A stretch of 64,000 nt of DNA from CAZROT01 sp964601895 (GCA_964601895.1 CAZROT010000003.1:124001-188000), one strand, 5' to 3'. Shown: positions 1 to 10,088, counted from the stretch's first letter. The notes: generated by a model not told the origin, from the sequence alone. A program made the numbers and translations.

Positions 1-2
1 GC

Positions 3-890
3 TGGCGTAATGAAGAAAGCCTGCCTGACTGGCTGAAACGCCATAATCTTGTGGCAATAGCCGATATTGATACGCGCAAACTCACCAACCTGCTACGGGA
101 AAAAGGTGCGCAAAATGGCTGTATTATCGCGCGGGAACATAGCACTGTCACACAGCAGGATGTTCAGATGGCACGGGAAAAAGCCTGCGCTTTCACCGTA
201 ACAGGAATGGATTTTGCCAGGGCAGTAAGTACAAAGGAACCTTACACCTGGTCAACAGGCAGCCTGACAGGCAACAGCGGGCAATCGGCAGAAAAAGCGC
301 ACGCTAATTTACCCTGGCATGTCGTTGTCTATGATTATGGTGTAAAGCAAAACATGCTGCGTATGCTGGTTGACAGGGGCTGCCGCCTCACCGTTGTGCC
401 CGCCGCGACGCCAGCCGAAGAGGTGCTAAATTTAAATCCGCACGGCATATTTCTGTCCAATGGTCCCGGGGACCCCGGTGCCTGCGATTATGCCATTACC
501 GCCATCAGGCAGCTGTTGAAAACTGACATTCCGTTATTCGGTATCTGTCTCGGTCATCAACTGCTGGCACTGGCCAGTGGTGCTAAAACGATAAAAATGA
601 AATTTGGCCATCGTGGCAGTAACCATCCGGTAAAAAATATCGATAGCGGTGCGGTGATGATTACAGCGCAAAATCACGGTTTTGCTGTGGACAGCAACAC
701 CTTACCCTCCTGCCTGCGCTCGACACACCAGTCACTGTTTGATGGATCCCTGCAGGGTATTGCACGCACGGACAGAGCCGCCTTTGGTTTTCAGGGCCAC
801 CCCGAAGCAAGCCCGGGCCCGCACGACGCTGCTATTTTGTTCGACCATTTCATTGCATTAATGAACGATTATCACTGTCAGCATGCTTAA
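3..890 (+). CDS. carA: Carbamoyl-phosphate synthase small subunit, 5' end outside window
   Basis: This glutaminase subunit releases ammonia from glutamine for carbamoyl phosphate synthesis in arginine and pyrimidine pathways. The frame is open from base 3 and continues upstream, so the GTG at 51 is internal and the true start lies outside the window. The class I amidotransferase domain fills the second half: the nucleophile motif FGICLGHQ encoded near 538-561 and the catalytic His/Glu pair in GHPEASPGPHDA near 799-834. The family-specific N-terminal part is only partly present (ADIDTRKLTNLLR). carB follows 146 bp downstream on the same strand, the usual carAB order. Identification is secure. 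Confidence 0.97.
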   Translation, partial: WRNEESLPDWLKRHNLVAIADIDTRKLTNLLREKGAQNGCIIAREHSTVTQQDVQMAREKACAFTVTGMDFARAVSTKEPYTWSTGSLTGNSGQSAEKAHANLPWHVVVYDYGVKQNMLRMLVDRGCRLTVVPAATPAEEVLNLNPHGIFLSNGPGDPGACDYAITAIRQLLKTDIPLFGICLGHQLLALASGAKTIKMKFGHRGSNHPVKNIDSGAVMITAQNHGFAVDSNTLPSCLRSTHQSLFDGSLQGIARTDRAAFGFQGHPEASPGPHDAAILFDHFIALMNDYHCQHA

Positions 891-1036
891 GCCTCCTCTT
901 AGCAGCAGCACAGTATAAAGCAAGGTAAAACACACAAGCAGACACAGCCAATAAACATGCTGAGTTCAATGTTAACACAGCATATTGTATAGCTTGCTGA
1001 TTATAACAATATCCGATCATCAGGAGCGAAAGTTTC

Positions 1037-4000
1037 ATGCCAGCACGTACCGATATAAGCAGTATCCTCGTCCTGGGAGCAGGTCCGATTGTTATCGGTC
1101 AGGCCTGTGAATTCGATTATTCTGGTGCCCAGGCCTGTAAGGCGCTGCGTGAAGAGGGATATCGGGTTATTTTAGTAAATTCCAACCCGGCAACCATCAT
1201 GACCGACCCACATATGGCTGATGCTACCTACATTGAGCCCCTGTCCTGTGACGTCATCAGCAACATTATTGACAAAGAACGGCCTGATGCCATCTTACCC
1301 ACCATGGGCGGTCAGACTGCATTAAACTGTGCCCTTGAACTGGAGCGTCAGGGCGTACTTGCCAGGTTTGCTATCACCATGATTGGCGCAACTGCACAAG
1401 CTATTGATAAAGCAGAAGACAGGCGTCTTTTTGATATGTCGATGAAAAAAATTGGCCTTGAAACAGCACGTTCCGGCATTGCCCACAATCTCGAAGAAGC
1501 CTTAAGCGTTGCTGCTGACATTGGTTTTCCCTGTATTATCCGCCCTTCTTTCACCATGGGCGGTAGCGGTGGCGGCATTGCTTATAACCATGAAGAATTT
1601 AACACCATCTGCAAGCGTGGCCTTGAGCTCTCACCTACACACGAATTATTAATCGACGAGTCCTTAATTGGCTGGAAAGAATATGAAATGGAAGTGGTGC
1701 GCGATGCAAATGACAATTGCATTATTGTGTGCTCAATAGAAAACCTTGATCCCATGGGGATTCATACGGGTGATTCCATCACGGTAGCCCCAGCTCAGAC
1801 GCTGACTGACAGAGAATATCAACACATGCGTAATGCTTCCATGGCGGTATTACGTGAAATCGGGGTAGAAACAGGAGGGGCTAACGTACAATTTGCGGTC
1901 GATCCCAAAACAGGGCGTATTATCGTCATCGAAATGAATCCGCGTGTTTCACGCTCCTCAGCACTGGCCTCCAAGGCAACAGGATTTCCCATCGCAAAAG
2001 TAGCCGCCAGACTCGCTGTAGGTTACACCCTGGATGAACTGATGAATGAAATGACGGGTGGCTCTATTCCGGCCTCTTTCGAACCTGCCATCGATTACAT
2101 TGTGGTTAAAATGCCACGTTTTAATTTCGAAAAATTTCCCGGCACTAATGATCGTTTGACCACACAAATGAAATCCGTCGGTGAAGTCATGGCCATTGGC
2201 CGCACCTTTCAGGAATCATTACAAAAAGCGCTGCGTAGCCTGGAAATCGGCACCAGCGGGTTTGATCCTAAGATAAATCTGCACGATGCCAATGCTCTGA
2301 TGCAACTGCGTCATGAGCTGAAAGAAGCCGGTTCAGGGCGTATCTGGTATATCGCCGATGCCTTGCGCGCCGGTATGTCACTGGATGCTATACATTATCT
2401 GACCAATATAGATAACTGGTTTCTGGCACAGATAGAAGAGCTGATTCAGCTGGAAAAACAGGTCACTGATTGTGGCGCTGAAGGTCCTGATGCCGATTTT
2501 TTACTTCAACTGAAGCGTAAAGGCTTTTCCGATGCAAGGCTGGCAAAACTGGCTGGTGTTACTGAAAATGATATACGCCAGCAACGTTATCAATATGGCC
2601 TGCATCCGGTTTATAAGCGCATTGATACCTGTGCTGCTGAATTTGCAACTAAAACTGCCTGCATGTACGCAACCTATGAAGAAGAATGCGAATCCCGCCC
2701 GAGCGTTGGGCGGGAGAAAATTATCATTCTGGGCAGCGGACCGAACCGTATCGGGCAGGGTATCGAATTTGATTACTGTTGTGTTCATGCTTCACAGGCG
2801 CTGCGGGAAGCCGGTTATGAAACCATTATGATTAACTGTAATCCGGAAACAGTATCCACGGACTATGACACCTCTGATCGCCTTTATTTTGAGCCGGTAA
2901 CACTGGAAGACGTGCTGGAAATTGTACGCCTTGAACAACCCAGCGGTGTTATTGTTCAGTATGGCGGCCAGACCCCGTTAAAGCTGGCACGCGCTTTGGC
3001 TGAACAGGGTGTCCCCCTGCTGGGTACCAGTCCGGATTCCATTGACAGGGCCGAAGACAGGCAGCGCTTTCAAGAGGCAGTGCAGTATCTGAAATTAAAG
3101 CAACCGCCCAATGCAACCGCAAGTACTATTGAGCAGGCACTGGACAGCAGCGTTAATCTCGGTTACCCACTGGTAGTGCGCCCATCTTATGTACTAGGCG
3201 GGCGCGCGATGGAAATTATTTATGATGACGCTGATCTGCGACGTTATTTTCAGCAGGCCGTCAGTGTTTCCAGTGATGCCCCGGTATTGCTTGATCGTTT
3301 TCTTGATGATGCCATTGAAGTAGATGTTGATGCCATCTGTGATGGCGAACAGGTATTTATTGGCGGGATAATGGAACATATCGAGCAGGCCGGCGTGCAT
3401 TCCGGCGATTCTGCCTGTTCACTGCCAGCGTATACCTTAAGCCAGCAACTTCAGGACATCATGCGCCAGCAGACACGTATGCTGGCCCTTGAATTAGGCG
3501 TATGCGGATTAATCAACATTCAGTTTGCCGTGCAGGGTAACAGTGTTTACTTAATCGAAGTCAATCCCCGTGCCTCGCGCACCATACCTTTTGTTTCCAA
3601 AGCTACCGGAATCCCTTTAGCGCGTATTGCTGCCCGTGTAATGGCAGGAGAATCACTGAGTGCCCAGGGTATCAGCCAGGAAGTCATTCCGCCTTATTAC
3701 TCCGTCAAAAAAGTGGTATTCCCTTTCAATAAATTTTCGGGTGTGGACCCTATTCCTGGTCCTGAAATGCGTTCTACCGGCGAAGTGATGGGAACAGGGC
3801 ACACTTTTGCTGAGGCGTTTTCCAAAGGGATGCTGGCAAGTGGTGCCGGTATGAAACACAGCGGACGCGCATTATTATCAGTACGTGATGCCGATAAAGC
3901 CCGTGTCGTCAGTCTGGCAAGTGAATTGCTAAGACAGGGATTTTCTCTGGATGCGACTCACGGTACGGCTGTAGTGCTGGGCGAGGCAGGTATCAACCCA

Positions 4001-4288
4001 CGCCTGGTTAACAAGGTTCACGAAGGACGGCCGCATATTCAGGACCGTATTAAAAATGGTGAATACACTTATATCGTTAATACCACGTCAGGACGCCAGA
4101 CCATTGAAGATTCAAAACTACTGCGTCGTAGTGCACTGGAATATAAGGTTCATTACGATACCACCATCAATGGTGCTTTTGCGACACTCATGGCACTGAG
4201 CGCAGACCCTGCCCGGCGTGTTATCTCATTACAGGAAATGCATGCACGCATGAAAATATCTGCTTTTAATGCTGAAACACAGGCATAG
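1037..4288 (+). CDS. carB: Carbamoyl-phosphate synthase large subunit
   Basis: This subunit makes carbamoyl phosphate from bicarbonate, ammonia and two ATP, partnered with CarA. At 1083 residues it has the normal family length. It shows the internal duplication of two ATP-grasp halves: SILVLGAGPIVIGQACEFDY near the N-terminus and IIILGSGPNRIGQGIEFDY near residue 560. EMNPRVSRSSALASKATG and EVNPRASRTIPFVSKATG are the matching metal/ATP-site segments. The C-terminal MGS-type regulatory domain is present. The ATG at 1037 is preceded by CAGGAG about 10 nt upstream. No lesion is visible. It is probably cotranscribed with carA. Confidence 0.98.
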   Translation: MPARTDISSILVLGAGPIVIGQACEFDYSGAQACKALREEGYRVILVNSNPATIMTDPHMADATYIEPLSCDVISNIIDKERPDAILPTMGGQTALNCALELERQGVLARFAITMIGATAQAIDKAEDRRLFDMSMKKIGLETARSGIAHNLEEALSVAADIGFPCIIRPSFTMGGSGGGIAYNHEEFNTICKRGLELSPTHELLIDESLIGWKEYEMEVVRDANDNCIIVCSIENLDPMGIHTGDSITVAPAQTLTDREYQHMRNASMAVLREIGVETGGANVQFAVDPKTGRIIVIEMNPRVSRSSALASKATGFPIAKVAARLAVGYTLDELMNEMTGGSIPASFEPAIDYIVVKMPRFNFEKFPGTNDRLTTQMKSVGEVMAIGRTFQESLQKALRSLEIGTSGFDPKINLHDANALMQLRHELKEAGSGRIWYIADALRAGMSLDAIHYLTNIDNWFLAQIEELIQLEKQVTDCGAEGPDADFLLQLKRKGFSDARLAKLAGVTENDIRQQRYQYGLHPVYKRIDTCAAEFATKTACMYATYEEECESRPSVGREKIIILGSGPNRIGQGIEFDYCCVHASQALREAGYETIMINCNPETVSTDYDTSDRLYFEPVTLEDVLEIVRLEQPSGVIVQYGGQTPLKLARALAEQGVPLLGTSPDSIDRAEDRQRFQEAVQYLKLKQPPNATASTIEQALDSSVNLGYPLVVRPSYVLGGRAMEIIYDDADLRRYFQQAVSVSSDAPVLLDRFLDDAIEVDVDAICDGEQVFIGGIMEHIEQAGVHSGDSACSLPAYTLSQQLQDIMRQQTRMLALELGVCGLINIQFAVQGNSVYLIEVNPRASRTIPFVSKATGIPLARIAARVMAGESLSAQGISQEVIPPYYSVKKVVFPFNKFSGVDPIPGPEMRSTGEVMGTGHTFAEAFSKGMLASGAGMKHSGRALLSVRDADKARVVSLASELLRQGFSLDATHGTAVVLGEAGINPRLVNKVHEGRPHIQDRIKNGEYTYIVNTTSGRQTIEDSKLLRRSALEYKVHYDTTINGAFATLMALSADPARRVISLQEMHARMKISAFNAETQA

Positions 4289-4408
4289 CATACCTGCAAC
4301 CTCTAGCGTATTTAATCAGGTAAGGTGCAACCGGGCGTTTTATGATATTAACACCGGCCTCCTGCACCTATAATAACAACAAAATAGTGCACTACAGGAA
4401 AATGCCTT

Positions 4409-5302
4409 ATGGTCTCTCCAGTATCCCCTGTCCGCAGAATTGAGCCTGTTATAGACGTTGTGGAAAAAAAAACAAGGGACGGTTCCAGCCGTTCTGAGGC
4501 ATTTCCTGATAGCAACAGAAAGCAATTTTTTACTGATCTGGCAAAGACGCTGGGAAAAACCGACACAACGCAAAAAAATGCAGATGAAAGTAGTGCACAG
4601 GCGGTAGAAAGTACAGCAACAGGTTCATCCGCCCCCACACATCAGCATCCCAATGCGTTGAGTCGGGCGCTCAGTGAAATGGAAAAACAATTTACTACTG
4701 ACCTGCTGATGCTGAAAAAACAGGAAGATCATAACGGTATTATTCAGTATGCGGCAGAAAACAGCGAAGAAAACAGTTCTGCCTATGATGTTAGCTTTAG
4801 TCAGGCCGCTGCTCAGCGGGTAAAGCAGTTTTTTACTGACCTTGTGCAACTGCTAAAGCAACATGACAATAACCAGCCAGCAGCCGATGAAGCGGCGAAA
4901 AAAATAGCAAAAAACAGCTCCGGCTCTTCTCATACATTCAGTCAGGTACTGGTTGATCTGGCGCGACAAATCAAGCAAAGAGCAGACGCTGCAAAACGCA
5001 AAGCTGAAGAAAAAGAAGCAGAAGCATGGGTGAAGCTGGCAGAAAGGATCATGCTGCATGAACATGATCTTAAAAAACACCTTGAAGCACTCAAAAAGAA
5101 AAAGGAAAACAAGGCCATTCTGGCACAAGCCATCGCCGCATCACAAAAAATTATCGATCAAAGCCAGAATAAAAGCGAACAATCAGTCAATCAAGAATCA
5201 GGCAACATTGACATATCGATTCTTAATTTTCTGTTAATCACAAGAGCGGAAGTAAGCGCTGGCATTGGAAACATGCTTGCCAGTACGCCGAGCCGGAGCT
5301 AG
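4409..5302 (+). CDS. Unknown repeat-containing, lysine-rich helical protein
   Basis: I do not recognise this 297-residue protein. It contains three copies of a motif of about 13 residues: KQFFTDLAKTLGK (38-50), KQFTTDLLMLKKQ (93-105) and KQFFTDLVQLLKQ (139-151). A degenerate fourth copy, FSQVLVDLARQIKQ, lies at 177-190. Serine/glutamine-rich linkers separate them, and residues 180-260 are charged, likely coiled coil. There is no signal peptide or membrane segment. The ATG at 4409 has AGGA nine bases upstream. The gene stands alone, 120 bp after carB. Repeats plus low-complexity linkers resemble translocated effector proteins, but that is only an inference. Confidence 0.6.
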   Translation: MVSPVSPVRRIEPVIDVVEKKTRDGSSRSEAFPDSNRKQFFTDLAKTLGKTDTTQKNADESSAQAVESTATGSSAPTHQHPNALSRALSEMEKQFTTDLLMLKKQEDHNGIIQYAAENSEENSSAYDVSFSQAAAQRVKQFFTDLVQLLKQHDNNQPAADEAAKKIAKNSSGSSHTFSQVLVDLARQIKQRADAAKRKAEEKEAEAWVKLAERIMLHEHDLKKHLEALKKKKENKAILAQAIAASQKIIDQSQNKSEQSVNQESGNIDISILNFLLITRAEVSAGIGNMLASTPSRS

Positions 5303-5428
5303 CAGTTTACCTTATTCTGCACATATCGGGATGAGTTAACGACAGATTATTCATGGCGTTAACTTTCATCTGACCTGTTTTTTTACCTCATCCTTGAGGT
5401 GTCAAATCCGCCTGTGCTGTTTATCACA

Positions 5429-7381
5429 TCAGCGTTGCTCAAACAACGGACTGAACACAGCATTGAACTGAATGGAGCCTTGATCAGTTAAATGGTGCAG
5501 GTCTCGATAGAATGTTTTCCCCCCATTGCTGAAGTACAGGTCACCCCATTACATAAGATGTCCGCAGCGTTGAGAATCACAATCCCGTTGTCCTTTGCTA
5601 CCTGTGTAATAGCTTTATTTAAAGCGCCCTGTTGTTGTATGTATGAAGCATATGTGGGCCCAGCCCGGGTACTGCTGATACTGTCCAAAGCGAAGAACAT
5701 ACTCATCTGGCTGTCAGGTAACTCAGGCACGTCGAGAACGACGAATACGTTTTTACCCGCGGTCTTTAAAACGCTGGCAGTACCCACCAGGGCCGCCGCC
5801 AATGTATCAATCCCCTTCTTTGTCTTTCCCAGCCCCCGCCAGTAGCCTGCCAGAACGATGTTTTTTATCGAAGATCCTTGCAGGAATGCCATTTTTGCCG
5901 CCGTTATCTGTGTACAGTCTTTACGACGGGCAGGAGGAACGAGCCCTAAAAGAGGAATACAACTGAAATGCGCCAATACCAGGCCTTTTTTATGGTGTTT
6001 CAATGCGGCATTGTCGATACCGTCAGCCCACATGCGGGCATGAGAATCTCCTGCTAATGCAAAATTAATCACCGCTAACGATTTATCGCCTATTTCACAT
6101 CCACCTCCAGTGGCCATCACTGTAGCTATATCTGAGCTTCCTTCACAACGAGCCCCGGGTATGGTCCTGGTGTCAACCAAAAGCTCATGTAATACCTCAG
6201 GTACTGGCTGTTTTATCAATCCTTTCATCTTTCCGATGGAAAAAATTGCACTGCCCAGACAATACAATGCTACCAGACTTACGACACTGGCAAGAATGAC
6301 AAACCGTTGTGACTGCCTGCTGTGCCCAATTTTTCGCAAAGGCGTTTCGACAAATTTCCAGGTAAAGCAGGCGAGTAGCACAGTTAAAAACAGTGATGCT
6401 ACGACAGGGACAGGTGGCAGGCCCCGCGCTTTCCATGTGACCGACTGAAAAAAGACCAGAATTGGCCAATGCCATAGATAAAGCGAATAAGATATCAGGC
6501 CTATATAAACAAAAACTTTGATTTCTAAAATGCGCTGTGATAGTGATTGGTTGTTTTCATTGCCGGCATAAATTATTAACGCTGTACTAATACATGGCAG
6601 CAGCGCATTAACACCCGGGAACGACATACTTTCATCGTAGAAAATCATGCAAATGCCCAGCACTGCCAGACTGGACACACCTGTAACATTTTTAATGAAC
6701 AGGCTTTGGGGACGATGTTTTACTCTCAGGACCATGGCTAATACAGCACCTGCCAGCAGAAACGCTGTACCAGAAAGATAACGCCATACACAAACAAAGA
6801 GTAATTAACGGAATATCTATACGGTTATAACGCTCAGGCAGCAATCGTTTTATCAGGATTGAGCCAAAGATAAACAGAGGCAGGGCAGCGTAAAACTGCT
6901 CTTCAATAGACAGGGACCAGGTGTGCAACAAAGGCTGTACTGCAAGCGAACTCTGATTCCAGTAGTCGCTATCTGTTTTCATGAAATACAGATTGGAAGT
7001 GAAATGAGACAGGCTTTTAATAGCACCACCCAGATTCGCAAACTCATCGGGTAATAAAAAGAAGAACGCAAAAACTGCAGAGCACAGCGTAATAAATAAA
7101 GCTGCGGGCAATATTCTCAAACAGCGGCGCGTATAAAAATGCAAAAAGCTGAACTGGTCCCTGTCAGATTGACTGGTAATAATTGAAGTAATTAAGTATC
7201 CCGAAATGACGAAAAATACATCAACACCAATAAATCCTCCCGAAAATGGAAATACCCTGTAATGGAATAAAACAACTGCCAGGACTGCTATTGCTCTCAG
7301 ACCATCTATGTCTGGCCGGTATTTTATCGCAGCGAGTGGTTCTTTATTGTTGACATGTGCTGCAGGTGAAGTAAGCGCCAT
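5429..7381 (-). pseudogene. OafA-like acyltransferase with SGNH domain, two frameshifts
   Basis: The intact gene would encode a membrane O-acyltransferase that modifies a surface polysaccharide. The first piece (7381-6692) has the Acyltransferase_3 start PDIDGLRAIAVLAVVLFHY and FIGVDVFFVISGYLIT plus several membrane helices. The frame is lost near 6735-6800 and resumes with RYLSGTAFLLAGAVLAMVL. The second piece ends with the SGNH domain (ALAGDSHARMW). A second shift occurs at a T4C6 run at 5515-5524. Reading past it restores FYRDLHHLTDQGSIQFNAVF with the SGNH C-terminal DxxH-type motif and a stop at 5429-5431. Two lesions argue for a pseudogene. Assembly error or slippage at the homopolymer cannot be excluded. 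The gene is flanked by tRNA genes. Confidence 0.75.
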
Positions 7382-7607
7382 TGTGGTTAAACTTCCGGTT
7401 TTTTAAGAGTTACTGGAAAAATTGTTATGCGTACCTAACGGAACGCAAAATTGCACTGATAAAGTAAACTGGCAAGGAGCAGGAAGGTAACACGGATTAA
7501 AGATAAGTGGCTTCGATGTGGGCAGATATGTTGATAAAACCAGCTTAAGTTTGAATTATATGTACAGCAGGAAAATTATCTGCATCGCTGAGATTTTTTG
7601 TTTTACA

Positions 7608-7683
<76 letters not shown>

Positions 7684-7690
7684 TTTACTA

Positions 7691-7778
7691 TGGCGGAAGG
7701 ATAGAGATTCGAACTCTAGGACAGTCGCCCGTCGGCGGTTTTCAAGACCGCTGCCTTAAACCACTCGGCCATCCTTCC
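7691..7778 (-). tRNA. tRNA-Ser (anticodon TGA)
   Basis: The reverse complement is an 88-nt class II tRNA with a long variable arm. It starts GGAAGGATGGCCGAGTGG, its anticodon arm is GCGGTCTTGAAAACCGC (anticodon TGA), its T arm contains GTTCGAATC, and CCA is encoded. It lies immediately upstream of tRNA-Thr in transcription order. Confidence 0.96.
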
Positions 7779-8105
7779 AAGGGCGCCATTATTATCCATA
7801 GCCTGATAACATGTCCAGCATTGTATTTAATAAAAAAAGCTTCTGATAGCTGTTCGGTTAAAATTCATGCGAGGCAGGACAAAAGTAAGCAGCTGTCTGC
7901 AGGCAGATTAACTCAAGGGCTACCCGACAGTCATAAAGGCTGGTAGTGTAGCACGTTAAACAGACTATAAAAATCTCACCGGCGCTACACAGGGGCACCA
8001 TCAAACCGGATAGTAAGCACTCTTAAGTATCCGTTGAGAGCGTAAAACCCGCCGGTCCCTGTTACTGGGTAACAACAGCTTTTCCTTATCATGCTGCTTT
8101 CCCTG
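7779..8105. other. Intergenic stretch with no recognisable gene
   Basis: This 327-bp interval separates the tRNA-Ser gene from the small helix-turn-helix gene. I see no convincing coding frame, RNA fold or repeat. It should hold the promoter of the minus-strand tRNA pair, but I could not assign boxes with confidence. Confidence 0.4.
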
Positions 8106-8327
8106 TTATAACAGGCTTACTCGTGCTTCTTCACTTTGCTTTACCTTTTGCTGCTCTTTTAGCAGTAATTCCAGCGCCACCTGTGCAGGACCGGGAATGA
8201 CAGTCGTGCCGGCTACCCATCGCCGCACCGTACTGCCATCCACACGCAAGGCTTGCGCCAGCCTGGTCTGCCAGCCCCAGTTACCAAATAACTGCTCACC
8301 TTTTTGTCTGAGCTCGTCTGGTGTCAT
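8106..8327 (-). CDS. Small helix-turn-helix DNA-binding protein
   Basis: This protein of about 73 residues begins MTPDELRQKGEQLFG and continues WQTRLAQALRVDGSTVRRW. The second segment is a helix-turn-helix of the kind seen in small XRE/YdaS-like regulators (LAQALRVDGSTVRRW is the recognition region). The ATG at 8327 is preferred over the in-frame GTG at 8333 because AGAGG lies five bases upstream of it. An ERIC element ends about 10 bp upstream and separates it from the Ro60 gene on the same strand, with which it may be cotranscribed. It is a candidate binder of the dyads near the Ro60 gene, which is untested inference. Confidence 0.65.
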   Translation of the reverse strand: MTPDELRQKGEQLFGNWGWQTRLAQALRVDGSTVRRWVAGTTVIPGPAQVALELLLKEQQKVKQSEEARVSLL

Positions 8328-8337
8328 GGCCACCTCT

Positions 8338-8463
8338 TATACCCTTCGTCTTTCAAACTGCAGCTGCGTTGGCTGCGAACACGCACCCCAATCACATAGC
8401 GGGCCTGGGCTCATGGGGATTCGCGTTTCTGGTCTTACTGCAACTCGAAATATTTTGGGTATA
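8338..8463 (+). repeat. ERIC-type intergenic repeat, copy 1
   Basis: This is a 126-bp element starting TATACCCTTCGTC and ending TTTTGGGTATA, with the ERIC core: CACCCCAATCAC, then CTCATGGGGATTCG, then CTGCAACTCGAAAT. Three other copies in the window share the layout. It sits between the Ro60 gene and the small helix-turn-helix gene, so it would lie inside their transcript if they are cotranscribed. Confidence 0.88.
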
Positions 8464-8478
8464 TACCCAAAATATTTC
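8447..8478. repeat. Perfect 32-bp palindrome at ERIC end / Ro60 3' end
   Basis: The right end of ERIC copy 1 (GAAATATTTTGGGTAT) is followed by its exact reverse complement, giving a 32-bp palindrome that ends 3 bp from the Ro60 stop codon. It could form a strong hairpin in the minus-strand transcript immediately after the stop. There is no clear U tract after it, so mRNA stabilisation or processing is as plausible as termination. Confidence 0.85.
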
Positions 8479-8480
8479 CG

Positions 8481-10088
8481 CTAAAATTCGCCTCTGATAA
8501 ACTCTGCCACCAATTGAGGAACAGCGGCATCGAAACCGGCTACCCCGAACGAAAGCGGATCAGTGGGATCAATGATGCTGCCGTGGTGTGCTGCCGTAGC
8601 CAGCACCACCAGTCTGGCTTGCGGGTTAATCTGCTGACGATACTGATAAAGCGTTTGCACTGGATGCGCTTGGCCCACCCATGTCTCGCTGTCAGTGAGT
8701 ATGACAAAGGCGTCCACTTCCAGTTTGTTTTTCAAGGCATAAGCTACCGGCAGGGACAGATTAGTGCCACCACCCCATCTGGTCATATTGTTAATCACAT
8801 CATCCAGGCGCTGGCTGCGCGTCATCGTGAATTCATGGGCGATGGTATCGAAGGCCATAGTATGCACCTTCTTTTCTGTGCGCACGAACAGCATTGCCAT
8901 TGCAATTGCAGCTTCCACGCAGCCAAGCATGGGTGAACCGGCACAGCGGCTTTTCTTCATTGAGCCTGAAACGTCAACACCGACTAAAATGCGTCTGTCT
9001 GTTGGCGTGATATCCTCAAACGCCAGATAAAGCGCCTGATTTAATGCCTCAACCACGGCAGGCGCAGGCGTCCATGTTAGTGATCCCAGCATACCGCATC
9101 CCGTAGCATAAGTACGCAACGCAAGCAGCAGCTGAATTGGATGAACTCTCGCTTTCTTTAGCTGCTCACGGTCAAGCAGACGATTTGCCACATAGTCGGC
9201 ACAAGCGCTCATCGGCGTAAGCAGCCCTGCATGGCTCATTTTACCCAGATTGCGAATCATTGCCGTCATAGGCATATCAACCAGCAATGCATCCCATACG
9301 TCCCTGTTATTCAGATACACGCCAGGAACTGCTTCACGCGGCAGAGAATAGTGACGCACGATATCTGCAACTCTTTTTGCATCAGTGGCTTCTTTTGCCA
9401 GATATTTACCCTGCACCAGGCGAAATGCCTGACGGGCAGCAGTGATGGATTCTGCTTTCTGTGGATGCGCAATCCAGTCTATCAAAGCAGCACGCTGTGC
9501 TTCATCTGTTTTTGGATGCGCAAGGCGCAGTAAATCGCGCAGGCTCCAGCCTTCGCGCTGAGCGTATTTGACTGCCTGCAGGGATAATTTTTCTACCGGC
9601 ATATCACAAAACCAGCGGCCTAAACCACTACGCAGACCACGTCCCCAACCACGCAGGCCGTTGACAAACTCTGCAAACATCAGTACATGCGTACCCGTGC
9701 GCGCCACTTTCGGCAGTGCGGCCAGGGCTGCTTTACGGGTTTTGGCATCGTCTGCAGCGGCGGCAAACGCCAGAGCAAACAGAGCGGGATCATTTTTTGG
9801 CGCGCGGCCGCTGGTGCTGACCTGCAGGATGCTGTCTACAACGCGCACGCCTTCACTCTCCAGCAAACGCAGTAGCACTTGCGCATTTTCCTTGGTCAGC
9901 GCAACAGCGTTAACATAATGGGTACCGGCTTCTGTTCCAAGGATAAGGAAACGGTTTAAACGTGCCCAGTCATCGATGGCATAATAATACCCCCCGGCAT
10001 TGTTGGCTACCTGCCCTGGTAAAGGTTCAGTCTGCGGTGTCTGCCCGCTTTGGGTCAGCATACTTTGTAAGATGTGACTATAACTCAT
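8481..10088 (-). CDS. rsr: Ro60 ortholog: TROVE-domain RNA-binding protein
   Basis: This 535-residue protein has the two-part Ro60 architecture. The N-terminal TROVE HEAT-repeat ring begins after NNAGGYYYAIDDWARLNRFL, which is a family hallmark. A C-terminal von Willebrand A domain carries a complete MIDAS site: DVSGS, GGGTN and ILTDSETW. Bacterial Rsr binds Y RNAs and helps exoribonucleases in RNA turnover after stress. ATG 10088 is chosen over in-frame ATG 10100 because GGAGG lies five bases before it. A candidate Y RNA and matching promoters lie upstream. No rtcB/rtcA partner is in the window. Confidence 0.93.
   Translation of the reverse strand: MSYSHILQSMLTQSGQTPQTEPLPGQVANNAGGYYYAIDDWARLNRFLILGTEAGTHYVNAVALTKENAQVLLRLLESEGVRVVDSILQVSTSGRAPKNDPALFALAFAAAADDAKTRKAALAALPKVARTGTHVLMFAEFVNGLRGWGRGLRSGLGRWFCDMPVEKLSLQAVKYAQREGWSLRDLLRLAHPKTDEAQRAALIDWIAHPQKAESITAARQAFRLVQGKYLAKEATDAKRVADIVRHYSLPREAVPGVYLNNRDVWDALLVDMPMTAMIRNLGKMSHAGLLTPMSACADYVANRLLDREQLKKARVHPIQLLLALRTYATGCGMLGSLTWTPAPAVVEALNQALYLAFEDITPTDRRILVGVDVSGSMKKSRCAGSPMLGCVEAAIAMAMLFVRTEKKVHTMAFDTIAHEFTMTRSQRLDDVINNMTRWGGGTNLSLPVAYALKNKLEVDAFVILTDSETWVGQAHPVQTLYQYRQQINPQARLVVLATAAHHGSIIDPTDPLSFGVAGFDAAVPQLVAEFIRGEF

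Noticed and set aside
5488..7381. Programmed frameshifting in the acyltransferase
   Set aside because: There are two separate lesions, and residues expected in the family are missing at the first one, which fits decay or sequence error better.
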